From: Dehalococcoidales bacterium
GTDB lineage: Bacteria > Chloroflexota > Dehalococcoidia > Dehalococcoidales > RBG-16-60-22
Length of the DNA: 64,000 bases
Direction of reading: 5' to 3'
Assembly: GCA_016783105.1 (NCBI GenBank)
Contig: JADHXF010000001.1
Location: forward strand, 1-64,000
A program made the translations under genes and the position numbers. Position 1 is the stretch's first letter. Every line of letters begins with the position of its first letter. Positions 32,854 to 43,642 of the stretch are shown here, in pieces. The notes under the pieces are model-generated. The model ran no database searches and was not told the DNA's origin. It was given only the letters and a program-made list of their open reading frames with translations.

Positions 32854-32915
32854 TTCTGCTCTCCGCACATAATATTATATCGCATATCAATGCTGCTATA
32901 AATGGGGATATATTC

Positions 32916-32944
32916 TTGAATAAAAGCCGAATCCCCTGTATCAT
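32916..32944 (+). promoter_or_regulatory. Possible promoter of the ahcY-metK unit
   Basis: TTGAAT (32916-32921), 17 bp, TATCAT (32939-32944), 36 bp before the ahcY ATG. The -10 lies inside the loop of the hairpin at 32934-32965, so promoter and hairpin cannot both be right as simple elements. Confidence 0.4.
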
Positions 32945-32965
32945 AAGTTAACAGGGCATTTTTTT
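32934..32965 (+). terminator. Hairpin with T-run before ahcY
   Basis: CCCTGT (32934-32939) and ACAGGG (32951-32956) pair around an 11-nt loop, followed by CA and seven T (32959-32965), then AAAGGAG for ahcY. It looks like a short intrinsic terminator or attenuator. No transcript from upstream would need termination except antisense to archease. Confidence 0.35.
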
Positions 32966-32967
32966 GA

Positions 32968-34242
<1,275 letters not shown>

Positions 34243-34274
34243 GTTGGATTTCATTTATAAGCATGGAGGAAGAA

Positions 34275-35483
34275 ATGCCCAGTAGTTTTGCGAGTTCGGC
34301 CAAATACCTGCTGACATCGGAATCAGTTACCGAAGGACATCCGGACAAAATTTGCGACCAGATATCGGACGCCATTCTGGACTCAATAATGAAGCAGGAC
34401 CCGTACGGTCGGGTAGCGTGTGAAACAGCGGTGACCAATGGTCTGGTTATCGTCATGGGAGAGATTACTACCGACTGCTACGTGGAAGTTCCACAGATAG
34501 TACGGCAGGTAGTTCGTGATATAGGGTATATCGACCCCGAGTACGGCTTTGATTACAAGTCCTGTGGTGTGATGGTCTCGATAAATGAGCAGTCCCCGGA
34601 CATTGCCGGGGGTGTGGGTAAATCGCTGGAAGCCAAGAAGGGTTCTACCGACGAACTGGACCAGGTCGGGGCGGGAGACCAGGGGATGATGGTCGGCTTT
34701 GCCTGCACTGAGACCCCGGAATTGATGCCAATGCCGATTTCACTGTCGCATAAACTGTGCCGGCGGCTGGCCGAAGTAAGAAAAAACGCCACGCTGCCCT
34801 ACCTGAGGCCCGATGGCAAATCGCAGGTTACCGTGGAGTACAATAACGGCAAACCTGTTCGGATAACCAATGTGGTCATTGGCGCTCAGCACAATCCTGA
34901 ACCATCTCAAGAACAGATTCGTCAGGATATTATCGAGCATGTGATTAAAAAAGTGGTTCCGGCGTCTCTTCTGGACAGGGAAACCGAGTACTATGTCAAT
35001 GCCACCGGCCGATTTGAAATCGGCGGGCCGGTATCTGACACGGGCTTCACCGGTCGGAAGATACTGGTTGATACCTATGGTGGCATTGCCCGGCACGGCG
35101 GCGGCGCCTTTTCCGGGAAAGACCCGACCAAGGTTGACCGTTCGGCGGCATATGCCGCGCGCTACGTGGCCAAAAACCTGGTGGCGGCGGGGCTGGCGGA
35201 ACGACTGGAGATTCAGGTCTCCTACGTCATCGGCGTGGCCCACCCCCTTTCCATTTCCATTGAAACCTTCGGCACCGGCAAGGTAGGTAATGAAGTGCTC
35301 CTGGGGCTGGTCAAAAAGCACTTTGACCTGCGGCCAGGCGCCATCATTCGATATTTGGACCTGCGCCGTCCTATTTACCGCGCGACCGCCTGCTACGGGC
35401 ACTTCGGACGGGATGACCTTGACCTCCCCTGGGAAAAGACGGATAAGGCGGAAATACTGAGAAAAGAGGCGCTGGGTAAATAG
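34275..35483 (+). CDS. metK: S-adenosylmethionine synthetase
   Basis: 402 aa from the ATG at 34275, which follows GGAGGAAGAA; the ATG at 34263 precedes that site. [30 protein letters not shown] and the P-loop-like [19 protein letters not shown] are signature motifs. It makes S-adenosylmethionine from ATP and methionine. It is second after ahcY. The two genes form an activated-methyl-cycle unit next to aromatic biosynthesis. Confidence 0.96.
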   Translation: MPSSFASSAKYLLTSESVTEGHPDKICDQISDAILDSIMKQDPYGRVACETAVTNGLVIVMGEITTDCYVEVPQIVRQVVRDIGYIDPEYGFDYKSCGVMVSINEQSPDIAGGVGKSLEAKKGSTDELDQVGAGDQGMMVGFACTETPELMPMPISLSHKLCRRLAEVRKNATLPYLRPDGKSQVTVEYNNGKPVRITNVVIGAQHNPEPSQEQIRQDIIEHVIKKVVPASLLDRETEYYVNATGRFEIGGPVSDTGFTGRKILVDTYGGIARHGGGAFSGKDPTKVDRSAAYAARYVAKNLVAAGLAERLEIQVSYVIGVAHPLSISIETFGTGKVGNEVLLGLVKKHFDLRPGAIIRYLDLRRPIYRATACYGHFGRDDLDLPWEKTDKAEILRKEALGK

Positions 35484-35512
35484 GAATGAGGAAGGAGTGG
35501 AGATAGCTCAAA

Positions 35513-36529
35513 ATGATTGTTGAGATGCAGCGGGGCGTTGACGTCCAGCAGGTTGACGGCGTGGTGCAGCGTGCCAAGTCGCTCGGCTTTCAGGTGCAGC
35601 TGAACCTGGGCACGGATAAGGTAGTCGTGGCTATACTGGGCGGCAATACCGGCCAGTTACCGACGGAGACCTTTGCGGTTCTCCCCGGCGTGGAAAGCGT
35701 CACCCGTATCATGAAACCGTACAAATTGGCCTCCCGTGAGTTCAAAGGTGAGGACAGTCTGGTAAACGTGGGCAAGGTGCAGATCGGCGGGAAGCGTGTT
35801 GTGGTCATGGCCGGTCCCTGCGCGGTGGAGAACGAGAAGCAGCTTATGGAAGTGGGCAAGGCAGTCAAGGAAACGGGAGCGGCGGTGCTGCGCGGCGGAG
35901 CCTATAAACCGCGTACCTCGCCGTTCAGCTTTCAGGGGCTGGAAGAGGCGGGGCTGGAACTGCTGGCCAAAGCCAGGAAGGCCTTCAGCATACCGGTGAT
36001 AACCGAGGTGGTTGACCCGCACGATGTTGAGCTGGTGGCCAAATCGGCGGATATCCTTCAGGTTGGTTCCCGCAACATGCAGAACTTTGCCCTGCTGACC
36101 GAGGTGGGGAAGAGCAAGCGCCCGGTCATGCTGAAACGCGGCTTTTCCAGCACGGTTACAGAGTGGCTGACTGCCGCCGACTATTTGCTGGCCGAAGGGA
36201 ACAGCCAGGTCATTCTCTGCGAGCGTGGTATCAGGACATTTGAAGACAGCGTCCGTTTTTCACTGGATATTTCCTCCATCCCGGTGATAAAAAAGTTCAG
36301 TCACCTGCCGTTGCTTGTCGACCCGAGCCATGCCGCCGGGCACTACTCGCTGGTGCCGGCAATCGCCAAAGCAGCGGTGGCGGCTGGTGCCGACGGTATT
36401 CTCATTGAAGTCCATCCCAATCCCAAGGAAGCGCTGGTGGATGGCCTGCAATCGCTGACTATTTCTGACTTCACCCGTTTGATGACAGAGTTGAAATCGA
36501 TTGCCAAATCAATTGACAGATATGTATAA
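35513..36529 (+). CDS. aroF: 3-deoxy-7-phosphoheptulonate synthase (DAHP synthase, type I-beta)
   Basis: 338 aa. The first 70 residues are an N-terminal ferredoxin-like/ACT-type regulatory domain (MIVEMQRGVDVQQVDGVVQRA), followed by the barrel with VVMAGPCAVENEKQ, GGAYKPRTSPFSFQG, QVGSRNMQNF, and the metal-binding VDPSHAAGHYSLV and IEVHPNP. It condenses PEP with erythrose 4-phosphate, the first step of aromatic amino-acid synthesis; feedback by tyrosine or phenylalanine through the N domain is known in this subtype. It lies 30 bp after metK. Confidence 0.94.
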   Translation: MIVEMQRGVDVQQVDGVVQRAKSLGFQVQLNLGTDKVVVAILGGNTGQLPTETFAVLPGVESVTRIMKPYKLASREFKGEDSLVNVGKVQIGGKRVVVMAGPCAVENEKQLMEVGKAVKETGAAVLRGGAYKPRTSPFSFQGLEEAGLELLAKARKAFSIPVITEVVDPHDVELVAKSADILQVGSRNMQNFALLTEVGKSKRPVMLKRGFSSTVTEWLTAADYLLAEGNSQVILCERGIRTFEDSVRFSLDISSIPVIKKFSHLPLLVDPSHAAGHYSLVPAIAKAAVAAGADGILIEVHPNPKEALVDGLQSLTISDFTRLMTELKSIAKSIDRYV

Positions 36530-36548
36530 TCGGACCTGTTAATCTGTG

Positions 36549-37217
36549 ATGGAAAAGGTCATCGTATCCTGGAGTGGGGGCAAAGACAGCGCCCTCAGCC
36601 TATATGAAATACAGCGGGGTGGTAAATATCAGGTCGTGTCTCTGCTCACCTCGATAAGCGAGGCTCAGGACCGGGTGAGCATGCACGGTGTGCGCCGGGA
36701 AATGCTGGAACGACAGGCGCAGGTGCTGGGACTGCCTCTGATAAAGATACCGCTACCCAGGGACTGTTCCGAAGAGGAATACGAGTCCCGTTTGATGGAT
36801 ATTCTGAACAAGGTGAAATCAGACGGTATCAATCAGGTGGTTTTCGGTGATATCTTCCTGGAGTGGATAAAGGAATATCGCGAAAAGAACCTGGGCAAGG
36901 TCGGGATGACGCCCATTTTACCCATCTGGGGGCGCAAAACTGATGAGCTTACCCGTTCCTTTATCTCCCTGGGCTTCAAAGCGGTGCTCACCTGTGTTAA
37001 TACCAGGGTGATGCCGAAGCGCTTTCTGGGCAGGGTGATTGACGGGCGTTTCCTGTCCGAGTTGCCGCCGGGTGTTGACCCCGGTGGTGAAAACGGCGAA
37101 TTCCACTCCTTTGTTTTCGCCGGGCCGATATTCCGGGAGAGTATACCGTATATTTTGGGCAGAACCGTTTCCAGGGACTCCTACAGTTTTCGTGATGTGA
37201 TACCAGGGGAGGGATAG
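36549..37217 (+). CDS. Dph6-like ATP pyrophosphatase (PF01902, diphthine-ammonia ligase family)
   Basis: 222 aa from the ATG at 36549 (GTG 36546 adjacent). VSWSGGKDSALSLYE is the PP-loop, and VDPGGENGEFHSFVF near the C terminus is the signature of the Dph6/MJ0570 family. In archaea and eukaryotes the enzyme amidates diphthine on EF2; bacteria lack diphthamide, and no dph genes are here, so another ATP-dependent amidation or adenylation is likely. It overlaps neither neighbour and is 5 bp before the phosphohexomutase gene. Confidence 0.88.
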   Translation: MEKVIVSWSGGKDSALSLYEIQRGGKYQVVSLLTSISEAQDRVSMHGVRREMLERQAQVLGLPLIKIPLPRDCSEEEYESRLMDILNKVKSDGINQVVFGDIFLEWIKEYREKNLGKVGMTPILPIWGRKTDELTRSFISLGFKAVLTCVNTRVMPKRFLGRVIDGRFLSELPPGVDPGGENGEFHSFVFAGPIFRESIPYILGRTVSRDSYSFRDVIPGEG

Positions 37218-37222
37218 CATAA

Positions 37223-38653
37223 ATGAAAAATGAGATAACATTCGGTACCGATGGCTGGCGGGGCATAATCGCCAGGGATTTTACCTTTGCTAATGTGCTG
37301 GTTTGCGCGCAGGGGGTCGCTGACTACCTGAAACAGTCGGGGATGACCAGGCAGGGGTTAATTATCGGCTATGATACCCGCTTTGCCTCCGAGGACTTCG
37401 CGGCTGCCGCCGCCGAGGTAATGGCCGCGAACGGGATAAAGACCTACCTGTGCGATAAGGCAACCCCGACCCCCGTGGTCAGCTACGGCGTGCTTGCCAG
37501 AAGGGCGGCCGGTGCCATCATCATCACGGCGAGCCACAATCCCGGCATCTGGAACGGTTTTAAGTATAAAGACCAGCACGGGGCCAGTGCACCGGATGAC
37601 GTTACCGCTGATATTCTGAAGTCCATCGACCGGATACTGGCTAAAGGCAAACCAGAACAGATGCCACTGGAAAAGGCCCTGGAACAGGGGCTGGTGGCGC
37701 GCACTGACCTGGCGAAAGTCTATCTCGAACAGGTGGCCCGGCTTGTTGACCTGCCCGCAATACGGAAGGCAGGACTAAACATAAAGATAGATTCCATGTA
37801 TGGCGCCGGGGCGGGCTATCTGAAAGGAATATTGGAGGGCGGCAGAACCAGGGTAACCGAACTCAATGGTGAGCGAAACCCGCTCTTCCCGGGCATGGTC
37901 CGGCCTGAACCAATCGCCGTTAACCTGAAGAGGCTATCGGCGCTGATCAGGGAGGAGGGGGCCAGCGTTGGCCTGGCGACAGACGGCGATGCCGACCGCG
38001 TGGGCATAATCGATGAAAAGGGTAACTTCATCACTCAGCTTCAGACATTCGCCCTGCTCTGTCTCTACCTTCTGGAGGTGCGGGGAGAAAAGGGGCCGCT
38101 GGTCAAGACGCTGACCAGTTCCAGCATGATTGACCGATTGGGTGAATTATACGGTGTGCCGGTATTTGAGACGACGGTGGGTTTCAAGTACGTGGCGCCG
38201 ATAATGCTCAAAGAAGACGCCATAATTGGCGGTGAAGAGAGCGGTGGGTACGGCTTCCGCGGGCACGTAGCCGAACGCGATGGCATCCTGGCGGGTCTCT
38301 ATTTTCTCGACTTTATGCTCAGGACTGGGAAAAAGCCTTCGGAGCTTCTGGCCTATCTCTACAGCAAGGTGGGGCCGCACTATTACCAGCGTATAGATGA
38401 CGAGTTTCCCGAAGCGGAACGCCAGACAATTATAAATCGACTGCGTGACAATCCGCCGGAGTCAATTGAAGACGTGAAAGTAAACAAAATAGATACCGCC
38501 GATGGCTTCCGTTATCTTCTGGCGGATAACAGCTGGCTGCTGATAAGATTTTCCGGCACGGAGCCGGTGCTTCGTATCTATGCGGAGAGCAGCTCTGACG
38601 CTAAAGTGAAGAAATTGCTTGAATCCGGGAAGAAGCTGGCGGGCGTAAAGTAA
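37223..38653 (+). CDS. Phosphoglucomutase/phosphomannomutase family protein
   Basis: 476 aa. FGTDGWRGIIARDFT, the catalytic phosphoserine loop ITASHNPGIWNGFKYK, the metal loop LATDGDADRVGIID, the sugar-binding GGEESGGYGFRGH and the phosphate-binding RFSGTEPVLRIYAES define the alpha-D-phosphohexomutase superfamily. It interconverts hexose 1- and 6-phosphates for glycogen, cell envelope sugars or glycolysis. Whether glucose, mannose or glucosamine is preferred is not decided by these motifs. The gene ends before the bidirectional terminator at 38694. Confidence 0.93.
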   Translation: MKNEITFGTDGWRGIIARDFTFANVLVCAQGVADYLKQSGMTRQGLIIGYDTRFASEDFAAAAAEVMAANGIKTYLCDKATPTPVVSYGVLARRAAGAIIITASHNPGIWNGFKYKDQHGASAPDDVTADILKSIDRILAKGKPEQMPLEKALEQGLVARTDLAKVYLEQVARLVDLPAIRKAGLNIKIDSMYGAGAGYLKGILEGGRTRVTELNGERNPLFPGMVRPEPIAVNLKRLSALIREEGASVGLATDGDADRVGIIDEKGNFITQLQTFALLCLYLLEVRGEKGPLVKTLTSSSMIDRLGELYGVPVFETTVGFKYVAPIMLKEDAIIGGEESGGYGFRGHVAERDGILAGLYFLDFMLRTGKKPSELLAYLYSKVGPHYYQRIDDEFPEAERQTIINRLRDNPPESIEDVKVNKIDTADGFRYLLADNSWLLIRFSGTEPVLRIYAESSSDAKVKKLLESGKKLAGVK

Positions 38654-38693
38654 AAGTAATCAAATATGTCATATACTGACTTTTGTATAAAAA

Positions 38694-38722
38694 GAGAGGG
38701 GCTTTGCGCCCCTCTCATATTT
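38694..38722. terminator. Bidirectional intrinsic terminator between the mutase gene and rpsI
   Basis: GAGAGGGGC (38694-38702) and GCCCCTCTC (38708-38716) form a perfect 9-bp GC-rich stem with a 5-nt loop, flanked by A-rich sequence on the left and ATATTTATT on the right. It can end both the plus-strand mutase mRNA and the minus-strand ribosomal superoperon. Confidence 0.85.
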
Positions 38723-38744
38723 ATTGATACCGCTCGTTCGCCGC

Positions 38745-39143
38745 TTACCGCTTGGTATATTGTGGTGCTTTGCGCGCCCGTTTGAGTCCTGGTTTCTTTC
38801 TCTCCTTCACCCGTGCGTCGCGGGTAAGAAGACCGTTCTGGCGCAGGATGGACCTGAGGCTTTCATCCGCCGAGACAAGAGCGCGCGAGATACCGAGAGA
38901 GATAGCTCCGCTCTGGCCGGTGACGCCGCCGCCATTCACCTTGACCATGGCATTGAATTTGCTCAGGCTTTCCGTGACCATAAGAGGTTGCAGTATGGCG
39001 CGGCGGTGTTCCAGGCTGGGGAATAACTCCTCATAGGGCACGCCATTGATGATTATAGCGCCGTTACCGGGCGTAATTTTTACCTGAGCTACGGACGACT
39101 TTCTCCGTCCGGTACCGTGAAAATAAGATTGTTTTGCTGCCAT
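38745..39143 (-). CDS. rpsI: 30S ribosomal protein S9
   Basis: 132 aa. YFHGTGRRKSSVAQVKITPGNG at the start and the basic C-terminal KKPGLKRARKAPQYTKR are typical S9; the terminal Lys-Arg tail reaches the P-site tRNA. GGGVTGQSGAISLGISRAL is also intact. Last gene of the superoperon, 12 bp after rplM, which is the conserved rplM-rpsI pairing. Ends about 20 bp before the terminator hairpin. Confidence 0.97.
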   Translation of the reverse strand: MAAKQSYFHGTGRRKSSVAQVKITPGNGAIIINGVPYEELFPSLEHRRAILQPLMVTESLSKFNAMVKVNGGGVTGQSGAISLGISRALVSADESLRSILRQNGLLTRDARVKERKKPGLKRARKAPQYTKR

Positions 39144-39155
39144 TTAACTTACCCT

Positions 39156-39602
39156 CTACTCTCCTGTCTTTGCCCCGGTGCTGGCTGATTGGGCTGCCTG
39201 CGCGGAATGTGGATGGGAATCACCGGGATAGACCCGCAGTTTTTTCAGCATCTGGGCACCAAGTCGTGTGTGTGGCAGCATACCCTTGACGGCATGCTCA
39301 ACGACTCGTGCTGGATTGTCCTGCATCGCTTTTTCCAGGGATATGCTCTTGAATCCCCCGGGATAACCGGAATGCCGGTAGTAATGCTTCTGCTTCAGCT
39401 TGTTGCCCGTGACCTGTACTTTTTCGGCATTGATTACGATAACATGGTCGCCGGTATCAAGGTTGGGGCTGAAAGTTGGCTTGTGTTTGCCCATGAGCAG
39501 ACTGGCGGCTTCGGTGGCCAGCTTGCCCAGTATCCTTTCTGAAGCATCAATCACGTGCCACTTTCGCTCAACGTCTTTGATTTTGGTGCTGTAGGTTTTC
39601 AA
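39156..39602 (-). CDS. rplM: 50S ribosomal protein L13, TTG start
   Basis: 148 aa beginning at a TTG (39602-39600): [21 protein letters not shown], the normal L13 N terminus, with GGAGG 10 bp upstream inside truA. The TTG overlaps the truA TGA (the four bases TTGA), so translation is probably coupled. [35 protein letters not shown] is the core. The C-terminal extension past residue 130 is Ala/Ser/Thr-rich. L13 is an early 50S assembly protein. Confidence 0.95.
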   Translation of the reverse strand: MKTYSTKIKDVERKWHVIDASERILGKLATEAASLLMGKHKPTFSPNLDTGDHVIVINAEKVQVTGNKLKQKHYYRHSGYPGGFKSISLEKAMQDNPARVVEHAVKGMLPHTRLGAQMLKKLRVYPGDSHPHSAQAAQSASTGAKTGE

Positions 39603-40372
39603 TTGCGCAGTTCCTCCCAGGAATGTGGATAGTTCACTCGCATCAGGCACAGCCCGTGGGCAGGAGCGGTTGGCCCTGCCAGCCCGGGCGTCCTCACTTC
39701 TAATATACTACGAAATTCGTCAACTGTCATCTTTCCCAGCCCAACCCTGATGAGTGCCCCCACGGTATTCCGTACCTGGTGGGGCAGAAATGAGCCGGCA
39801 ATGATGCGGAAAGTAATCAGGTCGCCGTCTTTTATCACATCAGCCTGATAGACGCGGCGCACCGTGCTCTTTATCCGTTTTTCCAGAGCCGTGGCGAATG
39901 AAGCAAAATCATGCTCACCAATGAGGTGCTGACAGGCTTCATTCATCGCCGCCGTGTCCAGTCTGCCCGGAACATGATGGGCAAAGCGATGCTGGATAGG
40001 GGAGCGGGCGGTTCGATTCAAGATAAGATAGTGGTACTCCCGGCTCACCGCATCGCGGCGGACATTGCAGGCATCGCTTACCCTGAAGGCGTTTCTCACG
40101 GCAATGTCTTCAGGCAGGTAGTGGTTCAGGCCACCGACAAAGGCGTGTTCGGGCAGTAATGAGACGGTGCGGAAGCTCACCACCTGCTCTCGGGCGTGGA
40201 CACCGGTGTCGGTGCGGCTGGCCGCCAGCACGCGGAGCTTTTCTCCGGTCAGCTTCAGCAAGGCCGATTCAATCTCCCCCTGAACGGTGGGCTGATTGGC
40301 CTGCAGTTGAAGACCGTAATAGTTTGTGCCGTCATATTCCATAATCAGTACCATCTTGGTGCATTCTGCCAA
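39599..40372 (-). CDS. truA: tRNA pseudouridine(38-40) synthase TruA
   Basis: 257 aa if begun at the TTG (40372) that has AAGGGG 8 bp upstream; an ATG at 40354 fits the usual family N terminus better but lacks a ribosome binding site. [32 protein letters not shown] with the catalytic Asp, and [18 protein letters not shown] are signatures. It isomerises uridines in the tRNA anticodon arm. The stop overlaps the rplM start. Position between rplQ and rplM is common in bacteria. Confidence 0.95.
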   Translation of the reverse strand: MAECTKMVLIMEYDGTNYYGLQLQANQPTVQGEIESALLKLTGEKLRVLAASRTDTGVHAREQVVSFRTVSLLPEHAFVGGLNHYLPEDIAVRNAFRVSDACNVRRDAVSREYHYLILNRTARSPIQHRFAHHVPGRLDTAAMNEACQHLIGEHDFASFATALEKRIKSTVRRVYQADVIKDGDLITFRIIAGSFLPHQVRNTVGALIRVGLGKMTVDEFRSILEVRTPGLAGPTAPAHGLCLMRVNYPHSWEELRN

Positions 40373-40408
40373 GCTGACAACCCCTTATTGTCGTAATAGT
40401 TACGGTGG

Positions 40409-40762
40409 TCACTTGACCAGTGAAAGCTGCACCATGGGTGCGCCGTCTCCAGGTCTGGGGCCTATCTTAACGATGCGAGTGTAACCACCGGGTCGCTCGG
40501 CGTATCGTGTGGACAGCTCGGAAAAAACCTTGTCCGCCACATCTTTGTCATACAGGAATGACAGTGCCTGACGAAATGAGCTCAGGTCGCTTACCTTGCC
40601 CAGGGTAATCATCTTTTCGGCGAGACCGCGTACTTCTTTCGCCTTGGTCTCGGTAGTAACGATTTTTTCGTGTCTGAGCAGGTCGGTCACCAGGTTACGG
40701 TACAGTGCTTTGCGGTGACCGGTCGTCCTGCTTAATTTCTTTCCCCCGACGTTATGCCTCAT
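40409..40762 (-). CDS. rplQ: 50S ribosomal protein L17
   Basis: 117 aa. [49 protein letters not shown] start and the [20 protein letters not shown]-terminal motif are standard for L17, which lines the peptide exit tunnel. The start ATG overlaps the last 11 bp of rpoA, giving coupled synthesis as in the alpha operon of many bacteria. Confidence 0.97.
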   Translation of the reverse strand: MRHNVGGKKLSRTTGHRKALYRNLVTDLLRHEKIVTTETKAKEVRGLAEKMITLGKVSDLSSFRQALSFLYDKDVADKVFSELSTRYAERPGGYTRIVKIGPRPGDGAPMVQLSLVK

Positions 40763-41798
40763 CTTCTGCTTCTCCAGACTGCGGTTCGGTCTCTTCTGAC
40801 GTGTCTATGGTCGCGTCTGCCTCTTCTGGTGAGGCTTCCTCCGGTGCTGTTTCATCCATAAGTCCGGGCGGCGGCGTGAGAGACAGCCCCAGTTCCTTTA
40901 GTCTCTCCTCTATCTCACGGTAAGATTTCTGCCCGAAGTTGCGCAGCTGCAGGAGGTCTTTCGATTTTTTGCTGATGAGTTCGCCAACCGTGGCAATGCC
41001 GCCACGCCTGAGGCAGTTCATCGTCCGTACCGAGAGGTCTAGCTGCTCCACAGGCATATTATATTTTTCATCGGGTATGGAAAGGCGAATGAGCTGCTCT
41101 TCAGCTTTCATCTGAGATACTTTGACGTACGAGACGAACGGACTGAGCTGCTCGACCAGGATACCGGCCGCGCGGCTGATGGCATCAACCGGAGTTGTCG
41201 TACCATCGGTCCACACTTCTATAACCAGTCGCTCGTGGCTGGTCTCACGCCCTGCATGAATCGGCTCGGTAGTAAAGTTGACATTGCGTATCGGGGAGAA
41301 GATGGCGTCCACGGGTATTGTGCCCACCGGCATGCTATCATTTGACTCAGCGGTTCGGTAACCTTCGCCCAGTTCAATATCAAACTCGATATAGAGTTTG
41401 GCCTCCGGTGAATCAAGTATGACCAGATTGGTCTCCGGGTTGGTAATTTCAAAGTCGGTCGATGGTTTGATATCCGCGGCGCAAACCTGGCCTTCACCCT
41501 GCACATCCAGGATAAGTTTGCCGGGCTGACCGGAAAGCGGCTTTATCCGCATCGCCTTGACGTTCAGTAAAAACTCGGTGACATCTTCTTTGGCGTGAGG
41601 AATGGTGGTGAATTCATGCCTGATGCCTTCAACCCTGACCTGCGTTACCGCCGCACCGGGGAGATAGCCAAACAGTACGCGGCGCAGGGCATTACCAAGG
41701 GTAACACCAAAGCCGCGCTCCAGCGGCTCAGCGGTGAACCGTCCAAAGTTGTTCTCGCTCTCTGCACAATCTATTTTCGGGATTACTAGACGAGACAA
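40752..41798 (-). CDS. rpoA: RNA polymerase subunit alpha, TTG start
   Basis: 348 aa from a TTG (41798) preceded by GGAGG 9 bp away; the encoded MSRLVIPKI is the expected N terminus. Residues to about 230 are the assembly domain ([23 protein letters not shown]). About 245-315 form the C-terminal domain ([26 protein letters not shown]...[16 protein letters not shown]) that contacts UP elements and activators. The last 30 residues are very acidic (Glu/Asp/Ala-rich), beyond the usual end of the protein. The rest is normal. Confidence 0.97.
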   Translation of the reverse strand: MSRLVIPKIDCAESENNFGRFTAEPLERGFGVTLGNALRRVLFGYLPGAAVTQVRVEGIRHEFTTIPHAKEDVTEFLLNVKAMRIKPLSGQPGKLILDVQGEGQVCAADIKPSTDFEITNPETNLVILDSPEAKLYIEFDIELGEGYRTAESNDSMPVGTIPVDAIFSPIRNVNFTTEPIHAGRETSHERLVIEVWTDGTTTPVDAISRAAGILVEQLSPFVSYVKVSQMKAEEQLIRLSIPDEKYNMPVEQLDLSVRTMNCLRRGGIATVGELISKKSKDLLQLRNFGQKSYREIEERLKELGLSLTPPPGLMDETAPEEASPEEADATIDTSEETEPQSGEAEDEA

Positions 41799-41819
41799 AA
41801 GTCTCTACCTCCTTACTCT

Positions 41820-42446
41820 TTATCGCGAGTAATATTCCACGATTGTCTTGCTGTTAAACGCGGCCTCAGTCTCTTCAGGTGTGGGCAAAGAAACCATCTG
41901 CCCCACCAGTTTTTTCTTATCCAGACTCAACCAGTCCGGCACTGTCTTGGACTCAATTGTCTGCACGAGCTGTTTGTAATATTCCGATTTGGTACTTTCT
42001 TTCCGCCAGCCAATGGTGTCTCCTTCTTTGACCAGTGCCGAAGGGATATTAGTCCGGCGCTCATTGAGCACAATATGTCCGTGGCGAACCAGCTGGCGCG
42101 CTTGCTGGCGTGAGTCAGAGAAGCCGAGGCGATATACGATGTTGTCCAGTCGCCTCTCCAGCAGGGTGACCAGGTTATCGCCGGTTACCCCCGCCTGTCT
42201 CTCCGCCTCGGCGAATATTCTTCGGAACTGTCTTTCCAGCATACCATAGCTGTAGCGGGCTTTCTGTTTCTCACGGAGCTGCATACCGCGGTCGGATATT
42301 CTCTGCCGCCTGCGGAACTGCTGTCCCGGGTGCCTGGGCCGCTTTTCCACGCTGCACTTGGGTGTCAAGCACCGGTCGCCCTTCAGGAAGAGCTTTACGC
42401 CGCTGCGGCGGCACATCCTGCATACTGCTCCAGTGTATCTTGCCAT
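41820..42446 (-). CDS. rpsD: 30S ribosomal protein S4, zinc-binding form
   Basis: 208 aa. An N-terminal Cys set at C9, C12, C26 and C31 (CRMC ... CLTPKC) marks the zinc-containing (C+) version. The S4 RNA-binding domain is [33 protein letters not shown]. It nucleates 16S rRNA folding, and in many bacteria S4 represses the alpha operon translationally. It lies between rpsK and rpoA with short gaps. Confidence 0.97.
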   Translation of the reverse strand: MARYTGAVCRMCRRSGVKLFLKGDRCLTPKCSVEKRPRHPGQQFRRRQRISDRGMQLREKQKARYSYGMLERQFRRIFAEAERQAGVTGDNLVTLLERRLDNIVYRLGFSDSRQQARQLVRHGHIVLNERRTNIPSALVKEGDTIGWRKESTKSEYYKQLVQTIESKTVPDWLSLDKKKLVGQMVSLPTPEETEAAFNSKTIVEYYSR

Positions 42447-42458
42447 TTTTCCTCTCTT

Positions 42459-42851
42459 CTACACTCGTCGTCTTTTTGGCGGGCGGCAGCCGTTATGGGG
42501 GATGGGGGTAACATCTTTGATGCCCGTAATGTACAGGCCTGAACTCTGCAGTGAGCGGATAGCAGCCTCGCGGCCACTGCCCGGGCCCTTCACGTAGACC
42601 TCAACCTGGCGCAGGCCGTGCATCATAGCCTTGCGTACCGCCTCGCGAGCTGCCATCTGAGCGGCGTAGGGAGTCCCCTTGCGGGAGCCTTTGAAACCGG
42701 AAGTGCCGGAGCTCCCCCATGAAATCACGTTGCCTTCAGGGTCGGTAAGAGTAACAATGGTATTATTAAAAGAGGACTGAATATAGGCCTTCCCTGCCGG
42801 AATATTCTTCCGTTCCCGTCGCCTTGTCTTTGCTCGCTTCTTCTGTGCCAT
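42459..42851 (-). CDS. rpsK: 30S ribosomal protein S11
   Basis: 130 aa. [38 protein letters not shown] and the C-terminal [17 protein letters not shown] are diagnostic. S11 forms part of the mRNA exit site on the 30S platform. It lies 29 bp after rpsM and 12 bp before rpsD in standard alpha-operon order. The Asn-Gly near the C terminus is the usual isoaspartate site. Confidence 0.97.
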   Translation of the reverse strand: MAQKKRAKTRRRERKNIPAGKAYIQSSFNNTIVTLTDPEGNVISWGSSGTSGFKGSRKGTPYAAQMAAREAVRKAMMHGLRQVEVYVKGPGSGREAAIRSLQSSGLYITGIKDVTPIPHNGCRPPKRRRV

Positions 42852-42880
42852 AGATGACTCCTTATCTTACCTGATACTAC

Positions 42881-43270
42881 CTATTTCTTGGCCGTGCCTC
42901 TTCTCTGGCCTCTGCCGGCTACCGTCTTGCGGACACCACGCCGGGCGCGGGCATTGGTTCGGGTACGCTGTCCCCTCGCCGGCAGGTTAAAGCGATGCCG
43001 GTTGCCACGGTAGCTGCCGATTTCAATGAGGCGCTTGACGTTCATCTGAACCTCGCGCCTGAGCTCGCCCTCTACACGGTATTGCTTGTCAATAACCTCG
43101 CGGAGGCGATTGACCTCATCTTCGGTAAGCTCACTCACCTTGGTATCCGGGTTTATGTTGCTCTGGGCCAGAATCTTGCGGCTCAGGTGAGCGCCAATGC
43201 CATAAATATATTGCAGAGATACCCAGGTATGCTTATCTCTTGGTATGTCCACTCCCGCAATTCGTGCCAT
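42881..43270 (-). CDS. rpsM: 30S ribosomal protein S13
   Basis: 129 aa. [26 protein letters not shown], then [30 protein letters not shown], and a basic C-terminal tail that contacts tRNA. S13 sits in the head and bridges to the 50S. The gene is 22 bp after rpmJ, opening the alpha part of the operon. All expected motifs are present and the length is normal. Confidence 0.97.
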   Translation of the reverse strand: MARIAGVDIPRDKHTWVSLQYIYGIGAHLSRKILAQSNINPDTKVSELTEDEVNRLREVIDKQYRVEGELRREVQMNVKRLIEIGSYRGNRHRFNLPARGQRTRTNARARRGVRKTVAGRGQRRGTAKK

Positions 43271-43292
43271 TCTGCTCCCTCCTTACCTCACT

Positions 43293-43406
43293 TTATCCCT
43301 GGCGCTGTTTATGCTTAGGGTTGGAACAGATAACCCTGACCACCCCGTGTCGTTTCACTATCTTGCACTTTTCACAGCGTACTTTCGCTGATGCTTTTAC
43401 CTTCAT
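43293..43406 (-). CDS. rpmJ: 50S ribosomal protein L36
   Basis: 37 aa, too short for standard ORF filters. It reads [15 protein letters not shown], then [16 protein letters not shown], the normal L36 sequence, and keeps the four zinc ligands Cys11, Cys14, Cys27 and His32. It is placed between infA and rpsM as in most bacteria. The stop is a TAA at 43295-43293. Confidence 0.95.
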   Translation of the reverse strand: MKVKASAKVRCEKCKIVKRHGVVRVICSNPKHKQRQG

Positions 43407-43423
43407 TGTCTCAATCCTTCGTC

Positions 43424-43642
43424 CTACTTGAAGCGGTATACTATCCTGCCCCGACTGAGGTCGTAGGGTGAAAGCTCGACCAGCACCCTGTCCCCGGGCA
43501 GGACCCGGATGTAGTGCTTTCGTATCTTGCCGGAGATATGGGCCAGCACGACGTGCCCATTCGCCAGCTCAACGCGAAACATCGCATTCGGTAACGCTTC
43601 CAGTACTGTTCCTTCAACCTCAATTGTCTCTTTCTTAGGCAT
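43424..43642 (-). CDS. infA: Translation initiation factor IF-1
   Basis: 72 aa. [64 protein letters not shown] is a complete single OB-fold IF-1, which blocks the A site during initiation. Its start overlaps the end of the map gene by 8 bp. This secY-adk-map-infA-rpmJ order is widely conserved. Confidence 0.97.
   Translation of the reverse strand: MPKKETIEVEGTVLEALPNAMFRVELANGHVVLAHISGKIRKHYIRVLPGDRVLVELSPYDLSRGRIVYRFK

Noticed and set aside
34243..34274. SAM riboswitch before metK
   Set aside because: The gap is 32 bp, too short for any SAM-binding RNA; none was seen before ahcY either.
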